Of a stretch of DNA of 64,000 nt, positions 53,260 to 61,765 are shown in pieces; position 1 is the stretch's first letter, and every line of letters begins with the position of its first letter. This DNA is from Bacteroidota bacterium. GTDB taxonomy: Bacteria > Chlamydiota > Chlamydiia > Chlamydiales > FEN-1388. The notes under the pieces were generated by a model, which was given only the letters and a program-made list of their open reading frames with translations, made no database searches and was not told the origin of the DNA. Position numbers and translations under genes: made by a program. The DNA lies in assembly GCA_013285825.1 (NCBI GenBank), contig JABDGV010000003.1:26405-90404 (forward strand). The letters are read 5' to 3'.

Positions 53260-54999
53260 TTACATCCTCTCAGGCACATCAATCCCAAGAAGAGATAGTC
53301 CTTGCTTCAAGACCCTGCCAGTAGCTTCAACGAGTGCCAGCCTCGAAGATTCATTGGGATCGCCCTCTACTCGGCAGTCCCTGAAAAAGAGGTTGAATTG
53401 TTCGGATAGGCTGTAAAGATACTCAGTTAAACGGTTGGGCAAAAGCTCTTGGGCGGCCGCTTCAATAGCTTCAGGAAACTGAGCAAGCTGAAGAGCGAGC
53501 GCCCGCTCATTGGGCTCAACAAGGGAAGTTACTTTCAGCTCATCCAATTTGTACTTCGTTCCAATCTTGCGCTTAATGCTTTGCGTCCGCACATACGAAT
53601 ACATAATAAAGGCTGCAGTATTGCCTTCAAAGCGCAGCATGCGGTCATAACTAAAGGTGTAATCGCCTCCTCGATGGCAGGAGAGGTCTGCGTACTTAAC
53701 AGCACCAAGCCCCAAAATATGGGCTATCTTCTTCCGCTCTGCCTCTGGCCAATCGGGATTTCTTGTCTGTAAAATGGCCTCAGCACGTTCTACTGCCTCA
53801 TTTAAAAGATCGACAAGCTTTTCCGTATCGCCAGAACGTGTTTTAAACTTCTTTCCATCCGATCCTAAAACAAGCCCAAAGGGCACATGATCGACTCGGG
53901 TTTTCTCAAGATCGAGCACTTTTGCCTTTTCAGCTGCTTTAAAGATCATATCGAAATGGAGAGCCTGGCCCATATCGGTCACATAGACAAGCCAGTCGGC
54001 TTTCTCATCCCGAATGCGGTGGAAGATAGCGGCCATATCCGTTGTATCATAGTTAAAGCCGCCATCGGACTTTTGAACGATTAAGGGCATCTTCTCGCCA
54101 TCTCTGTTCTCAAAACCTTCCACAAAAATGCACTTAGCGCCATCAGAAACGGTGACAAGGCCTTTTTGTTCAAGCTCTTGAACAACAGACGAGAGGTAGG
54201 GATTGTAAAAGGACTCTCCCCGCTCTTGAATATGCACGCCCAGCATCTCGTAAATTTCTTGGTACGCGTTTCGGGAAATGGTGCAGATGGACTCCCAAAT
54301 CTTTCGAGAGGTTTCATCTCCGCCCTGTAATGCAACCACCTCCATCTGCGACTGCTTTTTAAAGAAAGGATCTTCATCAAATCGCTTTTTCGATTCTTTA
54401 TAGAGCCTCATCAACTCTTGCAGGTTTGATTGCTCTATCTTTTGAAGTGAAAAATCCTCTTGCGATTTGATATGGGCGATCAGCATGCCAAAGGCGGTGC
54501 CCCAATCGCCAATATGGTTGAGCCGTACAACATCGTGGCCTAAAAACTCGAAGGTGCGCGCCAAAGAGTCGCCAATAATGGTCGATCGAAGGTGGCCGAC
54601 ATGCATCTCTTTAGCCGTGTTGGGCGATGAAAAATCAATAATTATACGAAGCTGCTTGCCTCCATCGATACCGAGTGTTGGACTTTGAAGCTGCTTGTTC
54701 ACAGAAGCTGATAAATATTTCGGATTAATAGTGATATTAATGAAACCGGGGCCTGCAACTTCAAGTTTAGAAATTAAATCGGAGTCTTTAATCTGAGCTA
54801 CAACCTTCTGTGCAATTTCAAAAGGCTTTATCCCCATCTGTTTGGCTAAGCGAAGAGCGGAGTTGCACTGATACTCAGCTACTTTGCTTCGAGAAATGTC
54901 TGCTTGAACATCAAAGCCTGCAACCTGGGTAAAGCTTGCAGAAAAAAGAGATTGTAAAAGTGATGGAATAGTTGACTGGACATGACCGCAAGATCGCAT
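53260..54999 (-). CDS. argS: Arginyl-tRNA synthetase
   Basis: A 579-residue class I synthetase. The HIGH-equivalent is SSPNTAKEMHVGHLRST near residue 105, preceded by the tRNA-binding N-terminal domain. LNHIGDWGTAFGMLIAH, YDTTDMAAIFHRI and the KMSK-equivalent GKKFKTRSGDTEKL are present; it ends LSLLGIDVPERM, the standard C-terminus. It starts at the ATG at 54999 and is transcribed divergently from the DUF2709 gene and convergently to the unknown gene at 51303-53210. Confidence 0.95.
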   Translation of the reverse strand: MRSCGHVQSTIPSLLQSLFSASFTQVAGFDVQADISRSKVAEYQCNSALRLAKQMGIKPFEIAQKVVAQIKDSDLISKLEVAGPGFINITINPKYLSASVNKQLQSPTLGIDGGKQLRIIIDFSSPNTAKEMHVGHLRSTIIGDSLARTFEFLGHDVVRLNHIGDWGTAFGMLIAHIKSQEDFSLQKIEQSNLQELMRLYKESKKRFDEDPFFKKQSQMEVVALQGGDETSRKIWESICTISRNAYQEIYEMLGVHIQERGESFYNPYLSSVVQELEQKGLVTVSDGAKCIFVEGFENRDGEKMPLIVQKSDGGFNYDTTDMAAIFHRIRDEKADWLVYVTDMGQALHFDMIFKAAEKAKVLDLEKTRVDHVPFGLVLGSDGKKFKTRSGDTEKLVDLLNEAVERAEAILQTRNPDWPEAERKKIAHILGLGAVKYADLSCHRGGDYTFSYDRMLRFEGNTAAFIMYSYVRTQSIKRKIGTKYKLDELKVTSLVEPNERALALQLAQFPEAIEAAAQELLPNRLTEYLYSLSEQFNLFFRDCRVEGDPNESSRLALVEATGRVLKQGLSLLGIDVPERM

Positions 55000-55088
55000 A
55001 TATATGCTCGTAAAACTAAAGTTGTCATTGAATGATAACAGATCGGACAGGTACAGTCTATACTACTTATTCTTTAGGTTTTTAAATT

Positions 55089-55856
55089 ATGGCAGCTAAG
55101 ACCACAATCCCATCGTCTATGGTGGAGGAAATCCGCAACTTTATTGAAGAGAGCAAAAGGCCAGAGCTTATTGCAACGTATCTTCATTATGTAGAACAAA
55201 AACATCGCCTTGATCCTGTGCTTTTCGTTCGAGATAAAATCGTCTTTAAATCTTCAGATGATGCTGTCCGAATCCTCGAAGCAGAAGGCAAGCTTTGGAG
55301 AGAGACCGAAATCAAAATCGGTTACTATCCAGCAGCGGTCGATGAAGGAACGAGAAAGATCTACATCTGCCCATTTACCGGCAAAGTCTTTGGCGATAAC
55401 ACCCACCCAAATCCGCAAGATGCGATCTACGACTGGGTTGCCAAATGCCCAGAAAATAAAGAGCGTGTTGGCGGCCTTCGTTCTAAGCGCTTCTTCATTT
55501 CAGAAGATCTTGAAGTGATCAAAGCCTATGCAAGCAAGTTCAAGCCAAAGACGCCTGTTACCAAGGTTGTCTTCTCATCAGCTATCAACGGCAAACTCTT
55601 CCACTCAAAAGAAGCTGTCATCGACGATTTCAAACAAAACTACCTCAAACGAGTCTCTCTCGTAGAAGTGCAAAACCAGACTCGCTTTCAGATTGAAGAG
55701 AGCTTTATGCACATGATCCAAGAGCAGCTCAAAGAGGATAAAATTGCCTCATTCGTTGAAGCTCTTACTGAAATTGGCGGTTTTGACCGCTACATCGAGC
55801 ATTGGCTTGGCGAAGTTGATCAGGAAAAAAATGATCAGGAAAATGGAGCAAGTTAA
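55089..55856 (+). CDS. DUF2709 family protein (chlamydial conserved protein)
   Basis: A 255-residue protein conserved, as far as I know, throughout Chlamydiae (C. trachomatis CT538). It has no membrane segment. Notable parts are the C-free N-terminal helices (MVEEIRNFIEESKRPELIATY), a possible mononucleotide or metal pocket KIYICPFTGKVFGDNTHPNP with one Cys, and YDWVAKCPENKERVG. The function is unknown. It is the first gene of a tightly overlapping operon with tsaE, engB and dnaQ, which suggests an essential informational role. Confidence 0.85.
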   Translation: MAAKTTIPSSMVEEIRNFIEESKRPELIATYLHYVEQKHRLDPVLFVRDKIVFKSSDDAVRILEAEGKLWRETEIKIGYYPAAVDEGTRKIYICPFTGKVFGDNTHPNPQDAIYDWVAKCPENKERVGGLRSKRFFISEDLEVIKAYASKFKPKTPVTKVVFSSAINGKLFHSKEAVIDDFKQNYLKRVSLVEVQNQTRFQIEESFMHMIQEQLKEDKIASFVEALTEIGGFDRYIEHWLGEVDQEKNDQENGAS

Positions 55857-56253
55857 AAGCCGCTCTATTGAAGAGACTCAAGCCTTTGGCGAAAAACTTG
55901 CTCAAATACTGCCTAAACCCAGCATCGTTGCTTTCTTTGGCGATTTAGGTGCTGGCAAGACAACGCTTATTAAAAGCTATGTCTCTTTTCGAACAGCACT
56001 AAAGAGTGATGAAATCTCAAGCCCGACTTTTCAGATTCTGCATATCTATAATGATCTCTATCACTTTGATTTGTGGCGAGTCTCGAATGCAGATGAATTT
56101 TTAGCACTTGGATTTGATGAGTATCTCGATGGAAAGCATGATGTCTGTATTGAATGGAGCGAGCGAATTGAACCGATTCTCCCTCACAACACCTGCCGCG
56201 TCCACATTCAAGCGCTATCCGAAAATGAGAGGCAGATAACCTATGGATTTTAA
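55831..56253 (+). CDS. tsaE: tRNA threonylcarbamoyladenosine biosynthesis ATPase TsaE
   Basis: A 140-residue P-loop protein required for t6A37 modification of ANN-decoding tRNAs. Walker A is FGDLGAGKTTLIK, with SSPTFQILHIY and HFDLWRVSNADEFLALGFDEYL, and CIEWSERIEPILP at the end, all typical. The ATG at 55831 (AGGA 6 bases upstream) overlaps DUF2709 by 26 bases; a longer frame upstream lies entirely inside that gene, and an ATG at 55843 is an alternative. Confidence 0.93.
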   Translation: MIRKMEQVKSRSIEETQAFGEKLAQILPKPSIVAFFGDLGAGKTTLIKSYVSFRTALKSDEISSPTFQILHIYNDLYHFDLWRVSNADEFLALGFDEYLDGKHDVCIEWSERIEPILPHNTCRVHIQALSENERQITYGF

Positions 56254-56830
56254 AAATACTACTTTTCTGCTCTCCGCCTACGACTTAAATCAAAAACTTC
56301 CCCATTTACGTGAAGTTGCAGTCTTAGGAAGATCAAACGTCGGCAAATCAACCCTCTTGAACGCTCTCTTCAACTCAAAATCGCTCGTAAAAACCTCCCA
56401 AAGGCCTGGAAAAACGGAAAGCATCAACTATTTCCTCGTCGACAACAAGATTTTGTTTGCCGATCTGCCCGGCTTCGGCTATGCCAAAGTTTCGAAAGAA
56501 AAAAAGAAAAACTGGACACTCCTGGTCGACTCCTACGTTCGAAACCATCCCAAAATCAGCCTCTTTTTGCTCCTTGTCGATATTCGGCGCGAGGTTGAAG
56601 AGGAAGAGGCAACTCTTCTTGAAATTGCAAGGATACGGAAAATACCTATTCTCATAGTTCTTACCAAATGTGATAAACTCTCAGGAAATCAACTTCGGGT
56701 CAGAGTAAAACAGTTCCAAGAAAATGAGCTGATAGCAAATACAACGCTCATCTCCCATGGTTTCAAAACTCCGGCTCAAACAGACGCCCTACGAAAAGAG
56801 ATTCTGCATGAATTACACAACGCCTCTTGA
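56243..56830 (+). CDS. engB: Ribosome-assembly GTPase EngB (YihA/YsxC)
   Basis: A 195-residue small GTPase for 50S subunit assembly: G1 GRSNVGKST near residue 30, G2 region KTSQRPGKTESINYF, G3 DLPGFGYAKV near 76, G4 TKCDKL near 145, and G5 ISHGF. Length is typical. It overlaps tsaE by 11 bases and dnaQ by 23 bases. Confidence 0.95.
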   Translation: MDFKNTTFLLSAYDLNQKLPHLREVAVLGRSNVGKSTLLNALFNSKSLVKTSQRPGKTESINYFLVDNKILFADLPGFGYAKVSKEKKKNWTLLVDSYVRNHPKISLFLLLVDIRREVEEEEATLLEIARIRKIPILIVLTKCDKLSGNQLRVRVKQFQENELIANTTLISHGFKTPAQTDALRKEILHELHNAS

Positions 56831-57566
56831 TGAAACGATTTTAGCATGCGTTGACTGCGAATCGACAGGACTCGACACGCAATCCGATCGCGTCTTAGAG
56901 GTTGCCGTCATCCTCTTTCGAGGCAATTCTGTTCTCGAAGAGTTTCAAACGCTCATCAATCCACAGCGCGATATTCCAGAAACATCCTACGCTATCCATA
57001 AGATCTCAAGCGAAATGGTTGCAGAGAGCCCAACGATTGAAACCGTTTTACCAACAGTCTTTAAACTCCTTGGAAACCATCCCATTATCGGCCATGGAAT
57101 CGATTTTGATCTTGAACTTCTCACTCAAGAGGCAAAACGGTCCAACATCCCTTGCAATATTCAAAATAACACACGTGTCGACACTGTCCGTTTAGGAAGG
57201 CTGTATGGAGAGAGCCCCTCAAACTCGCTTGAAATGCTCAGATCGCATTTCAACATTGCTGAAGAGGGCGCACATAGAGCTATGAGCGATGTTTTGGTAA
57301 ACGTCAAGGTCTTTCAACATCTTACGCAGAAATATAAAACACTCAACCAAGTTCTAGAAGTACTTTCAAAGCCGATTTTAATGAAAACGATGCCGCTGGG
57401 TAAATATAGAGGCAGACTCTTCAAAGATCTTCCGCTCGATTATATTCAGTGGGCGATGAGGCAAAAATTTGACCAAGATTTACTCTTCAGCTTGAAGCTC
57501 GAGTTTAATCGAAGAAAGAAGGGAGGCCTCTTTACGCAGGTTACAAACCCTTTTCAGTCTTTGTAA
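56808..57566 (+). CDS. dnaQ: DnaQ-like DEDDh 3'-5' exonuclease with C-terminal DUF3820-like domain
   Basis: A 252-residue exonuclease of the DNA polymerase III epsilon family. Exo I is CVDCESTGLD (Asp and Glu), Exo II is HGIDFDLELL, and Exo III is EGAHRAMSDVLVN (His and Asp). After residue about 195 a short extra domain MPLGKYRGRLFKDLPLDYIQ continues to the end, matching the DUF3820 pattern (M.fGkykG....dlP..Yl.Wl). The ATG at 56808 lies inside engB, so translation is coupled. Its end overlaps the convergent gene at 57541 by 26 bases. C. trachomatis CT536 is the likely counterpart. Confidence 0.88.
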   Translation: MNYTTPLDETILACVDCESTGLDTQSDRVLEVAVILFRGNSVLEEFQTLINPQRDIPETSYAIHKISSEMVAESPTIETVLPTVFKLLGNHPIIGHGIDFDLELLTQEAKRSNIPCNIQNNTRVDTVRLGRLYGESPSNSLEMLRSHFNIAEEGAHRAMSDVLVNVKVFQHLTQKYKTLNQVLEVLSKPILMKTMPLGKYRGRLFKDLPLDYIQWAMRQKFDQDLLFSLKLEFNRRKKGGLFTQVTNPFQSL

Positions 57567-57876
57567 TTTGACCATAGAGTGTTTCTATTGATGTAATAGC
57601 AGCCTTATAGGCAGTAAATTGTGTCTTAGCCGCTTCATCCCCTTTTTCCATCCATGCAGAAGCCGCTCCCATAAACCCAGCAGCAGCCGTCTCGTTGCAA
57701 AATTCTTTCATGGCAGGAGTGTCTAAATGTGGATTATCTATTTTTCCTGTTATCCCCCCTTTTTGAACCCCTTCAGGAATCTTAATATCTTTTACATCGG
57801 GCAAAGAGGTAGTGGATGCACCACCATCAACTGGTTTTTGGAAAGAAGAGGGAGTTATTCCAGAAAGAGGATCCAT
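57541..57876 (-). CDS. Small protein, possible type III secretion partner
   Basis: A 111-residue acidic to neutral protein with a Ser/Pro/Gly-rich first half (DPLSGITPSSFQKPVDGGAS) and a helical second half (MKEFCNETAAAGFMGAASAW, then TAYKAAITSIETLYGQI). It lies 6 bases after the TPR chaperone gene and must be co-transcribed with it. A disordered N-terminus, a helical C-terminus and a chaperone neighbour fit a small secreted substrate, co-chaperone or needle-type component, but no family is recognised. Confidence 0.55.
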   Translation of the reverse strand: MDPLSGITPSSFQKPVDGGASTTSLPDVKDIKIPEGVQKGGITGKIDNPHLDTPAMKEFCNETAAAGFMGAASAWMEKGDEAAKTQFTAYKAAITSIETLYGQITKTEKGL

Positions 57877-57882
57877 CGTTTA

Positions 57883-58650
57883 TTACTCCGCTGTTTTCCA
57901 ATTATGGGAAATTTTGAGTCGAATAGAGGCGAGCATGGATACAACGCTCTCTGAGAGAGGAGCGCTCTTAGCAACCAATTCTAAAATTGCTACAGACTCT
58001 TCTTTAATGAACATATCGGCATAGCAATCGGCAAGATGCAGCTTTGTCTCAATGGAATCCGGCTCTAAGTCCGAGGCATTCATGTAGGCCATCAGCGCCG
58101 TATTAAAATGGCGCGTTTTCTGCGTGAGAAGTCCATACGCTACCCAAAATTGGGGGCAGGCTGGGCAAAGAGTTACAAGAAAAAAGAGTATATTGGAAGC
58201 TTTGTCAAAGATCCCCTTTTCAAAAAGCATTTTTGCAAGGCTGTAGACGAGAAGAAAAAATTCCTGGCTAAAAACAAGCGATTCAAACTCGGGACCCTTT
58301 TCCTTCATCGCATCAAGAGAGCATTTTAACTCTTTTTGTATCAATTCCCAAGAGCTCGAAGTGAGCATAGAGGGTCCATACTCAAAGAGGTGGTCAAGTG
58401 TGTGGATAAGGCGGGTCCGCTCAGGCTCAAAAGAGATAATGTTTTTCAGCTCTTTTGCTCTGTGCTCAATACGCAAGGATTCGGGCAGTATCGCTTTTTG
58501 CTGAGGAGCTGCGGGCTCTTCTTGAGTCGCAAGAATGTAGGCGACAGGTTCAATGACTATATCAATTAGGTCGGAAAAGGCTTTAGCAAAGTTTGCTGAG
58601 CGCTCTAAACCCTCTCTCACTTCTCTTCTAGGAATTACCGTCGCGGACAT
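57883..58650 (-). CDS. SycD/LcrH-like TPR chaperone with N-terminal extension
   Basis: A 255-residue soluble protein. Residues about 130-240 form three tetratricopeptide-like repeats (LLVYSLAKMLFEKGIFDKAS; FWVAYGLLTQKTRHFNTALM; TKLHLADCYADMFIKEESVA), the arrangement of class II type III secretion chaperones that hold translocators. Residues 1-125 are an extra helical region without known match. In Chlamydia, SycD-like Scc2 and Scc3 serve translocators CopB and CopD. The absence of translocator genes here means the client is unknown; the small gene downstream is a candidate. Confidence 0.65.
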   Translation of the reverse strand: MSATVIPRREVREGLERSANFAKAFSDLIDIVIEPVAYILATQEEPAAPQQKAILPESLRIEHRAKELKNIISFEPERTRLIHTLDHLFEYGPSMLTSSSWELIQKELKCSLDAMKEKGPEFESLVFSQEFFLLVYSLAKMLFEKGIFDKASNILFFLVTLCPACPQFWVAYGLLTQKTRHFNTALMAYMNASDLEPDSIETKLHLADCYADMFIKEESVAILELVAKSAPLSESVVSMLASIRLKISHNWKTAE

Positions 58651-58785
58651 AGCATGTAACTAAAAATATCGTATCTATCCATATGCACTGTTTAGATTTT
58701 TTTTGCTTCAAAAAGAAAGTAAAGGTCTAATGTAGAATAAGATGATGCATACGATGTAGTGCTATATTGAACTTTTATATTTTCT

Positions 58786-58855
58786 ACCACAGAGATCGGA
58801 GAGCACACAGAGATTTAATACAATTCTTCTCTGTGTGCTCTGCGATCTCTGTGGT
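58786..58855. repeat. CACAGAG-type near-perfect palindrome
   Basis: Two 27-base arms (58786-58812 and 58829-58855), starting ACCACAGAGATC and ending GATCTCTGTGGT, match in 26 of 27 positions around a 16-base AT-rich spacer. A hairpin of this strength in RNA or cruciform in DNA would form readily. It lies about 60 bases upstream of pgk. Confidence 0.85.
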
Positions 58856-58917
58856 AATAAAAATTTGATCCTTCACTATCTCGAGCTTTTTCAAAAATTC
58901 ATGAATTGAGGGACCAC

Positions 58918-60096
58918 ATGCTTACCTCGCTTAAAGATCTCGATGTGAAAGGAAAACGGGTGCTCGTACGCGTCGATTTTAACGTACCTCAAGACAAAAC
59001 AGGCAAAATTACCGACGATACCCGCATCAAGGCAGCCCTTCCCACGATTCAATACCTGCTCGATCAAGGTTCGACCGTTATTCTTATGAGCCATTTGGGA
59101 AGGCCAAAAGGCAAAGAGGAAAAATTCTCTCTTAAACCTTGTGCTGAGCGGCTGGAAGCGCTTATTGGGAAAAAAGTTCTCTTTATATCCGATTGCCTCG
59201 ATGAAAAAAGTGTGGCAAATGCTCCCAAAGGCTCGCTCATTCTGCTCGAAAATGTCCGTTTTTATCCCGCTGAAGAAGAGCCTGAGAAAGATCCTGAATT
59301 TGCCAAAAAACTCAGCCGTCTTGGCGACTGCTACGTCAACGATGCCTTTGGCACAGCCCATAGAGCGCATGCATCGACCTGTACTATTGCTCAATATTTT
59401 CCAAACAAACGGGCGGTCGGCTTTTTACTCGACCGGGAAGTCAAATTCCTTAAAAATGCGCTCGACGACCCAAAGCGCCCGTTTATGGCTATCGTTGGCG
59501 GAGCAAAAGTTTCAACGAAGCTCGGCGTCATCAAAGCTCTCATTGAGAAGACAGATTCCCTCTTCATCGGCGGCGCTATGGCCTTTACCTTTTTCAAAGC
59601 TCAAGGCATTGCTATTGGGAAATCTCTCTTTGAAGAAAAATTCATCGAGGAAGCAAAAACAATTCTTACGTCGAAAAAGAAAATTTATCTACCTATAGAT
59701 TTGGTCATAACAAACTCTCTCTCTGAACCGCGGATTGTACAGATTATCGATGTTAACCATGGTATTCCAGACGACTTTCAAGGTGTCGATATAGGACCTG
59801 AGACTATAGATCTCTGGAAATCACTATTTTTAAATGCTAAAACTCTTCTTTGGAATGGCCCGGTCGGGATCTTTGAAATTCCACAATTCTCGACAGGAAC
59901 AAACTCGATCGCAAAAGCCTTAAGTGAAATGAAAGAGACAATCACTATCGTTGGAGGAGGAGATTCGGTCGCAGCACTTGAGCAGCTCAAACTTCAAGAC
60001 AAAATCAGCCATGTATCTACAGGCGGCGGGGCAAGCCTTGAACTCATCGAATTTGGAACCCTGCCCGGATTAGAAGCACTTAAATCTTTTACTTGA
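58918..60096 (+). CDS. pgk: Phosphoglycerate kinase
   Basis: A 392-residue glycolytic enzyme transferring phosphate from 1,3-bisphosphoglycerate to ADP. Motifs: RVLVRVDFNVPQ (substrate binding), LMSHLGRPKG, VNDAFGTAHRAHAST, AIVGGAKVSTKL, LWNGPVGIFE and the nucleotide-binding IVGGGDSVAAL with HVSTGGGASLELIE. The ATG at 58918 has GAGGGA 5 bases upstream and gives the family's usual N-terminus; a TTG at 58906 is not needed. It lies directly upstream of two nucleotide transporters that have their own promoters. Confidence 0.96.
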   Translation: MLTSLKDLDVKGKRVLVRVDFNVPQDKTGKITDDTRIKAALPTIQYLLDQGSTVILMSHLGRPKGKEEKFSLKPCAERLEALIGKKVLFISDCLDEKSVANAPKGSLILLENVRFYPAEEEPEKDPEFAKKLSRLGDCYVNDAFGTAHRAHASTCTIAQYFPNKRAVGFLLDREVKFLKNALDDPKRPFMAIVGGAKVSTKLGVIKALIEKTDSLFIGGAMAFTFFKAQGIAIGKSLFEEKFIEEAKTILTSKKKIYLPIDLVITNSLSEPRIVQIIDVNHGIPDDFQGVDIGPETIDLWKSLFLNAKTLLWNGPVGIFEIPQFSTGTNSIAKALSEMKETITIVGGGDSVAALEQLKLQDKISHVSTGGGASLELIEFGTLPGLEALKSFT

Positions 60097-60097
60097 A

Positions 60098-60127
60098 TTG
60101 CAATTAACACAGATAATATGTTATACT
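60098..60127 (+). promoter_or_regulatory. Promoter of NTT copy 2
   Basis: TTGCAA (60098-60103) and TATACT (60122-60127) are separated by 18 bases; the mRNA would start near 60134, about 19 bases before the ATG. No ribosome site is visible in this short leader. Confidence 0.5.
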
Positions 60128-60152
60128 TTTTGTCAAGTATGTAATTTAATGC

Positions 60153-61697
60153 ATGACAAACCAGGATTCTCAAAATCCGAGTAGCCAGCCCTTCAATAAA
60201 TGGCAGGCGATATTATGGCCCGTGCATCGCCATGAGCTTAAAAAACTCATTCCCATGCTTCTCATTTTCTTCCTCCTCTCCTTTGACTATAATGTCCTCA
60301 GATGCATGAAGGACACTCTTGTTGTTACTGCAAAAGACTCAGGCGCAGAAGTTATCCCCTTCATTAAGGTGTGGGCGATGTTTCCCATGTCTGTTCTGCT
60401 CACCTACTTGTTTATCCGCCTTTCAAACCGCCTTGGACGAGAAGCTGTCGTCTACGTCATGCTCTCGATCTTCCTGCTTTTCTTTTTTACCTTTGCTTAT
60501 TTCGTATATCCTTATAGAGATGAACTCCACCCGCACGAGTTCTGCGACAGATTGACAAAACTGCTTCCCATTGGCATGAAAGGCTTCGTAGCTATGATCC
60601 GCTACTGGTCCTTCTCTCTCTTTTATGTTATGTCGGAAGTGTGGTCCAATATCGTCCTCTTCCTCCTCTTCTGGGGTTTTGCAAACCAGGTAACAAAACT
60701 TCAAGAAGCTAAACGCTTCTACGGCCTTTTCGGCATCGGAACCAACCTCTCTGGTATTGTTGCAGGCCAATCATCAATCTTTGTCGCTGAATTCTTCCAA
60801 GGCCCAAACGCTTGGGACTACTCGCTGCAAACACTTATCGCTATCGTTGTGGGAGCGGGGCTTCTAGCTCTTGGAATCTTTTATAAACTCAACCGAACCA
60901 TTGACACCCACCCAGAACTGCAAGGCGATTATGATCCAACAGCTGCAAGACCCAGGCAGTCGATGCGCGACAGCTTTAAACAGGTCTTCTCCTCGAAGTA
61001 CTTACTCTATATCGCTGTTATCGTTGTCACCTATAACGTCGTCATTAACTTAGTTGAAGTCCTCTGGAAGCATGAGGTTCGAGAACTCTATCCAGATCCG
61101 AGAAGCTATAATATTTACATGAACCAGGTAACGACCTGGATTGGCATCGCTGCCACCCTTTCTGCTCTTTTAGTTTCTGGCAACGCCATTCGATTGCTCG
61201 GCTGGACCTTTACTGCAGCCATTACACCCGTAATTCTATTCATCACCTCACTCGGCTTTTTCGGATTCTTCTTCATGAAGGAGGCTCCCTCTCTTGCCCT
61301 TCTTTTCCCTGCTATCTCACCTCTTGCAATGGTTGTTCTCTTTGGAACACTCCAAAACTGCTGTTCGAGAGCCGCTAAGTACACTGTCTTCGATGCGACA
61401 AAAGAGATGGCCTTCATCCCACTTCCCCAACAGGAAAAACTGGTTGGCAAATCTGCGATTGATGGAGTCTTTAACCGCTTAGGTAAATCGGGCGGCTCCG
61501 TTGTTCACCAGACACTTCTCATTTTCTTTGGAAGCTTGACAGCGTCGGCTCCCTACGTCGCAGCGATCTTATTTGGCATGATCTTTATCTGGATGGCAGC
61601 TGTTCGAAACTTAGGGGTACTTTTCACTGAAAAAGCAGAGGAAGTGCCGCCGACTCAAACACAACCACAACCGCAACCTGTTACTGCGACTATTTAA
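60153..61697 (+). CDS. Nucleotide transporter of the ATP/ADP translocase family (NTT), copy 2
   Basis: A 514-residue NTT-family protein with about 12 membrane helices. Signature blocks are LRCMKDTLVVTAKDSGAEVIPF near residue 50, INLVEVLWKHEVRELYPDP near 300 and KYTVFDATKEMAFIPLPQQEKLVGKSAIDG near 410. It ends in a Pro/Gln-rich tail (PPTQTQPQPQPVTATI). It is clearly paralogous to copies 1 and 3. The cysteine in RCMKD replaces the aspartate or asparagine found in the others (RDTKD, RNLKD), next to the Lys important for transport in studied NTTs. The substrate is not predictable here. Confidence 0.93.
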   Translation: MTNQDSQNPSSQPFNKWQAILWPVHRHELKKLIPMLLIFFLLSFDYNVLRCMKDTLVVTAKDSGAEVIPFIKVWAMFPMSVLLTYLFIRLSNRLGREAVVYVMLSIFLLFFFTFAYFVYPYRDELHPHEFCDRLTKLLPIGMKGFVAMIRYWSFSLFYVMSEVWSNIVLFLLFWGFANQVTKLQEAKRFYGLFGIGTNLSGIVAGQSSIFVAEFFQGPNAWDYSLQTLIAIVVGAGLLALGIFYKLNRTIDTHPELQGDYDPTAARPRQSMRDSFKQVFSSKYLLYIAVIVVTYNVVINLVEVLWKHEVRELYPDPRSYNIYMNQVTTWIGIAATLSALLVSGNAIRLLGWTFTAAITPVILFITSLGFFGFFFMKEAPSLALLFPAISPLAMVVLFGTLQNCCSRAAKYTVFDATKEMAFIPLPQQEKLVGKSAIDGVFNRLGKSGGSVVHQTLLIFFGSLTASAPYVAAILFGMIFIWMAAVRNLGVLFTEKAEEVPPTQTQPQPQPVTATI

Positions 61698-61714
61698 AAA
61701 TGAAGTTTGTTTTC

Positions 61715-61743
61715 TTGAAATTCATTTGTTTTTGTGTTATACT
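61715..61743 (+). promoter_or_regulatory. Promoter of NTT copy 3
   Basis: TTGAAA (61715-61720) and TATACT (61738-61743) are separated by 17 bases, with an AAAGGGG ribosome site and the ATG at 61766 after a short leader. Confidence 0.6.
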
Positions 61744-61765
61744 ATTTATATCTAAAGGGGTTTAG

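Noticed and set aside
58891..59394. 167-codon minus-strand open frame over the start of pgk
   Set aside because: Antisense to the conserved Pgk N-terminus, with no family features; a codon-bias shadow.
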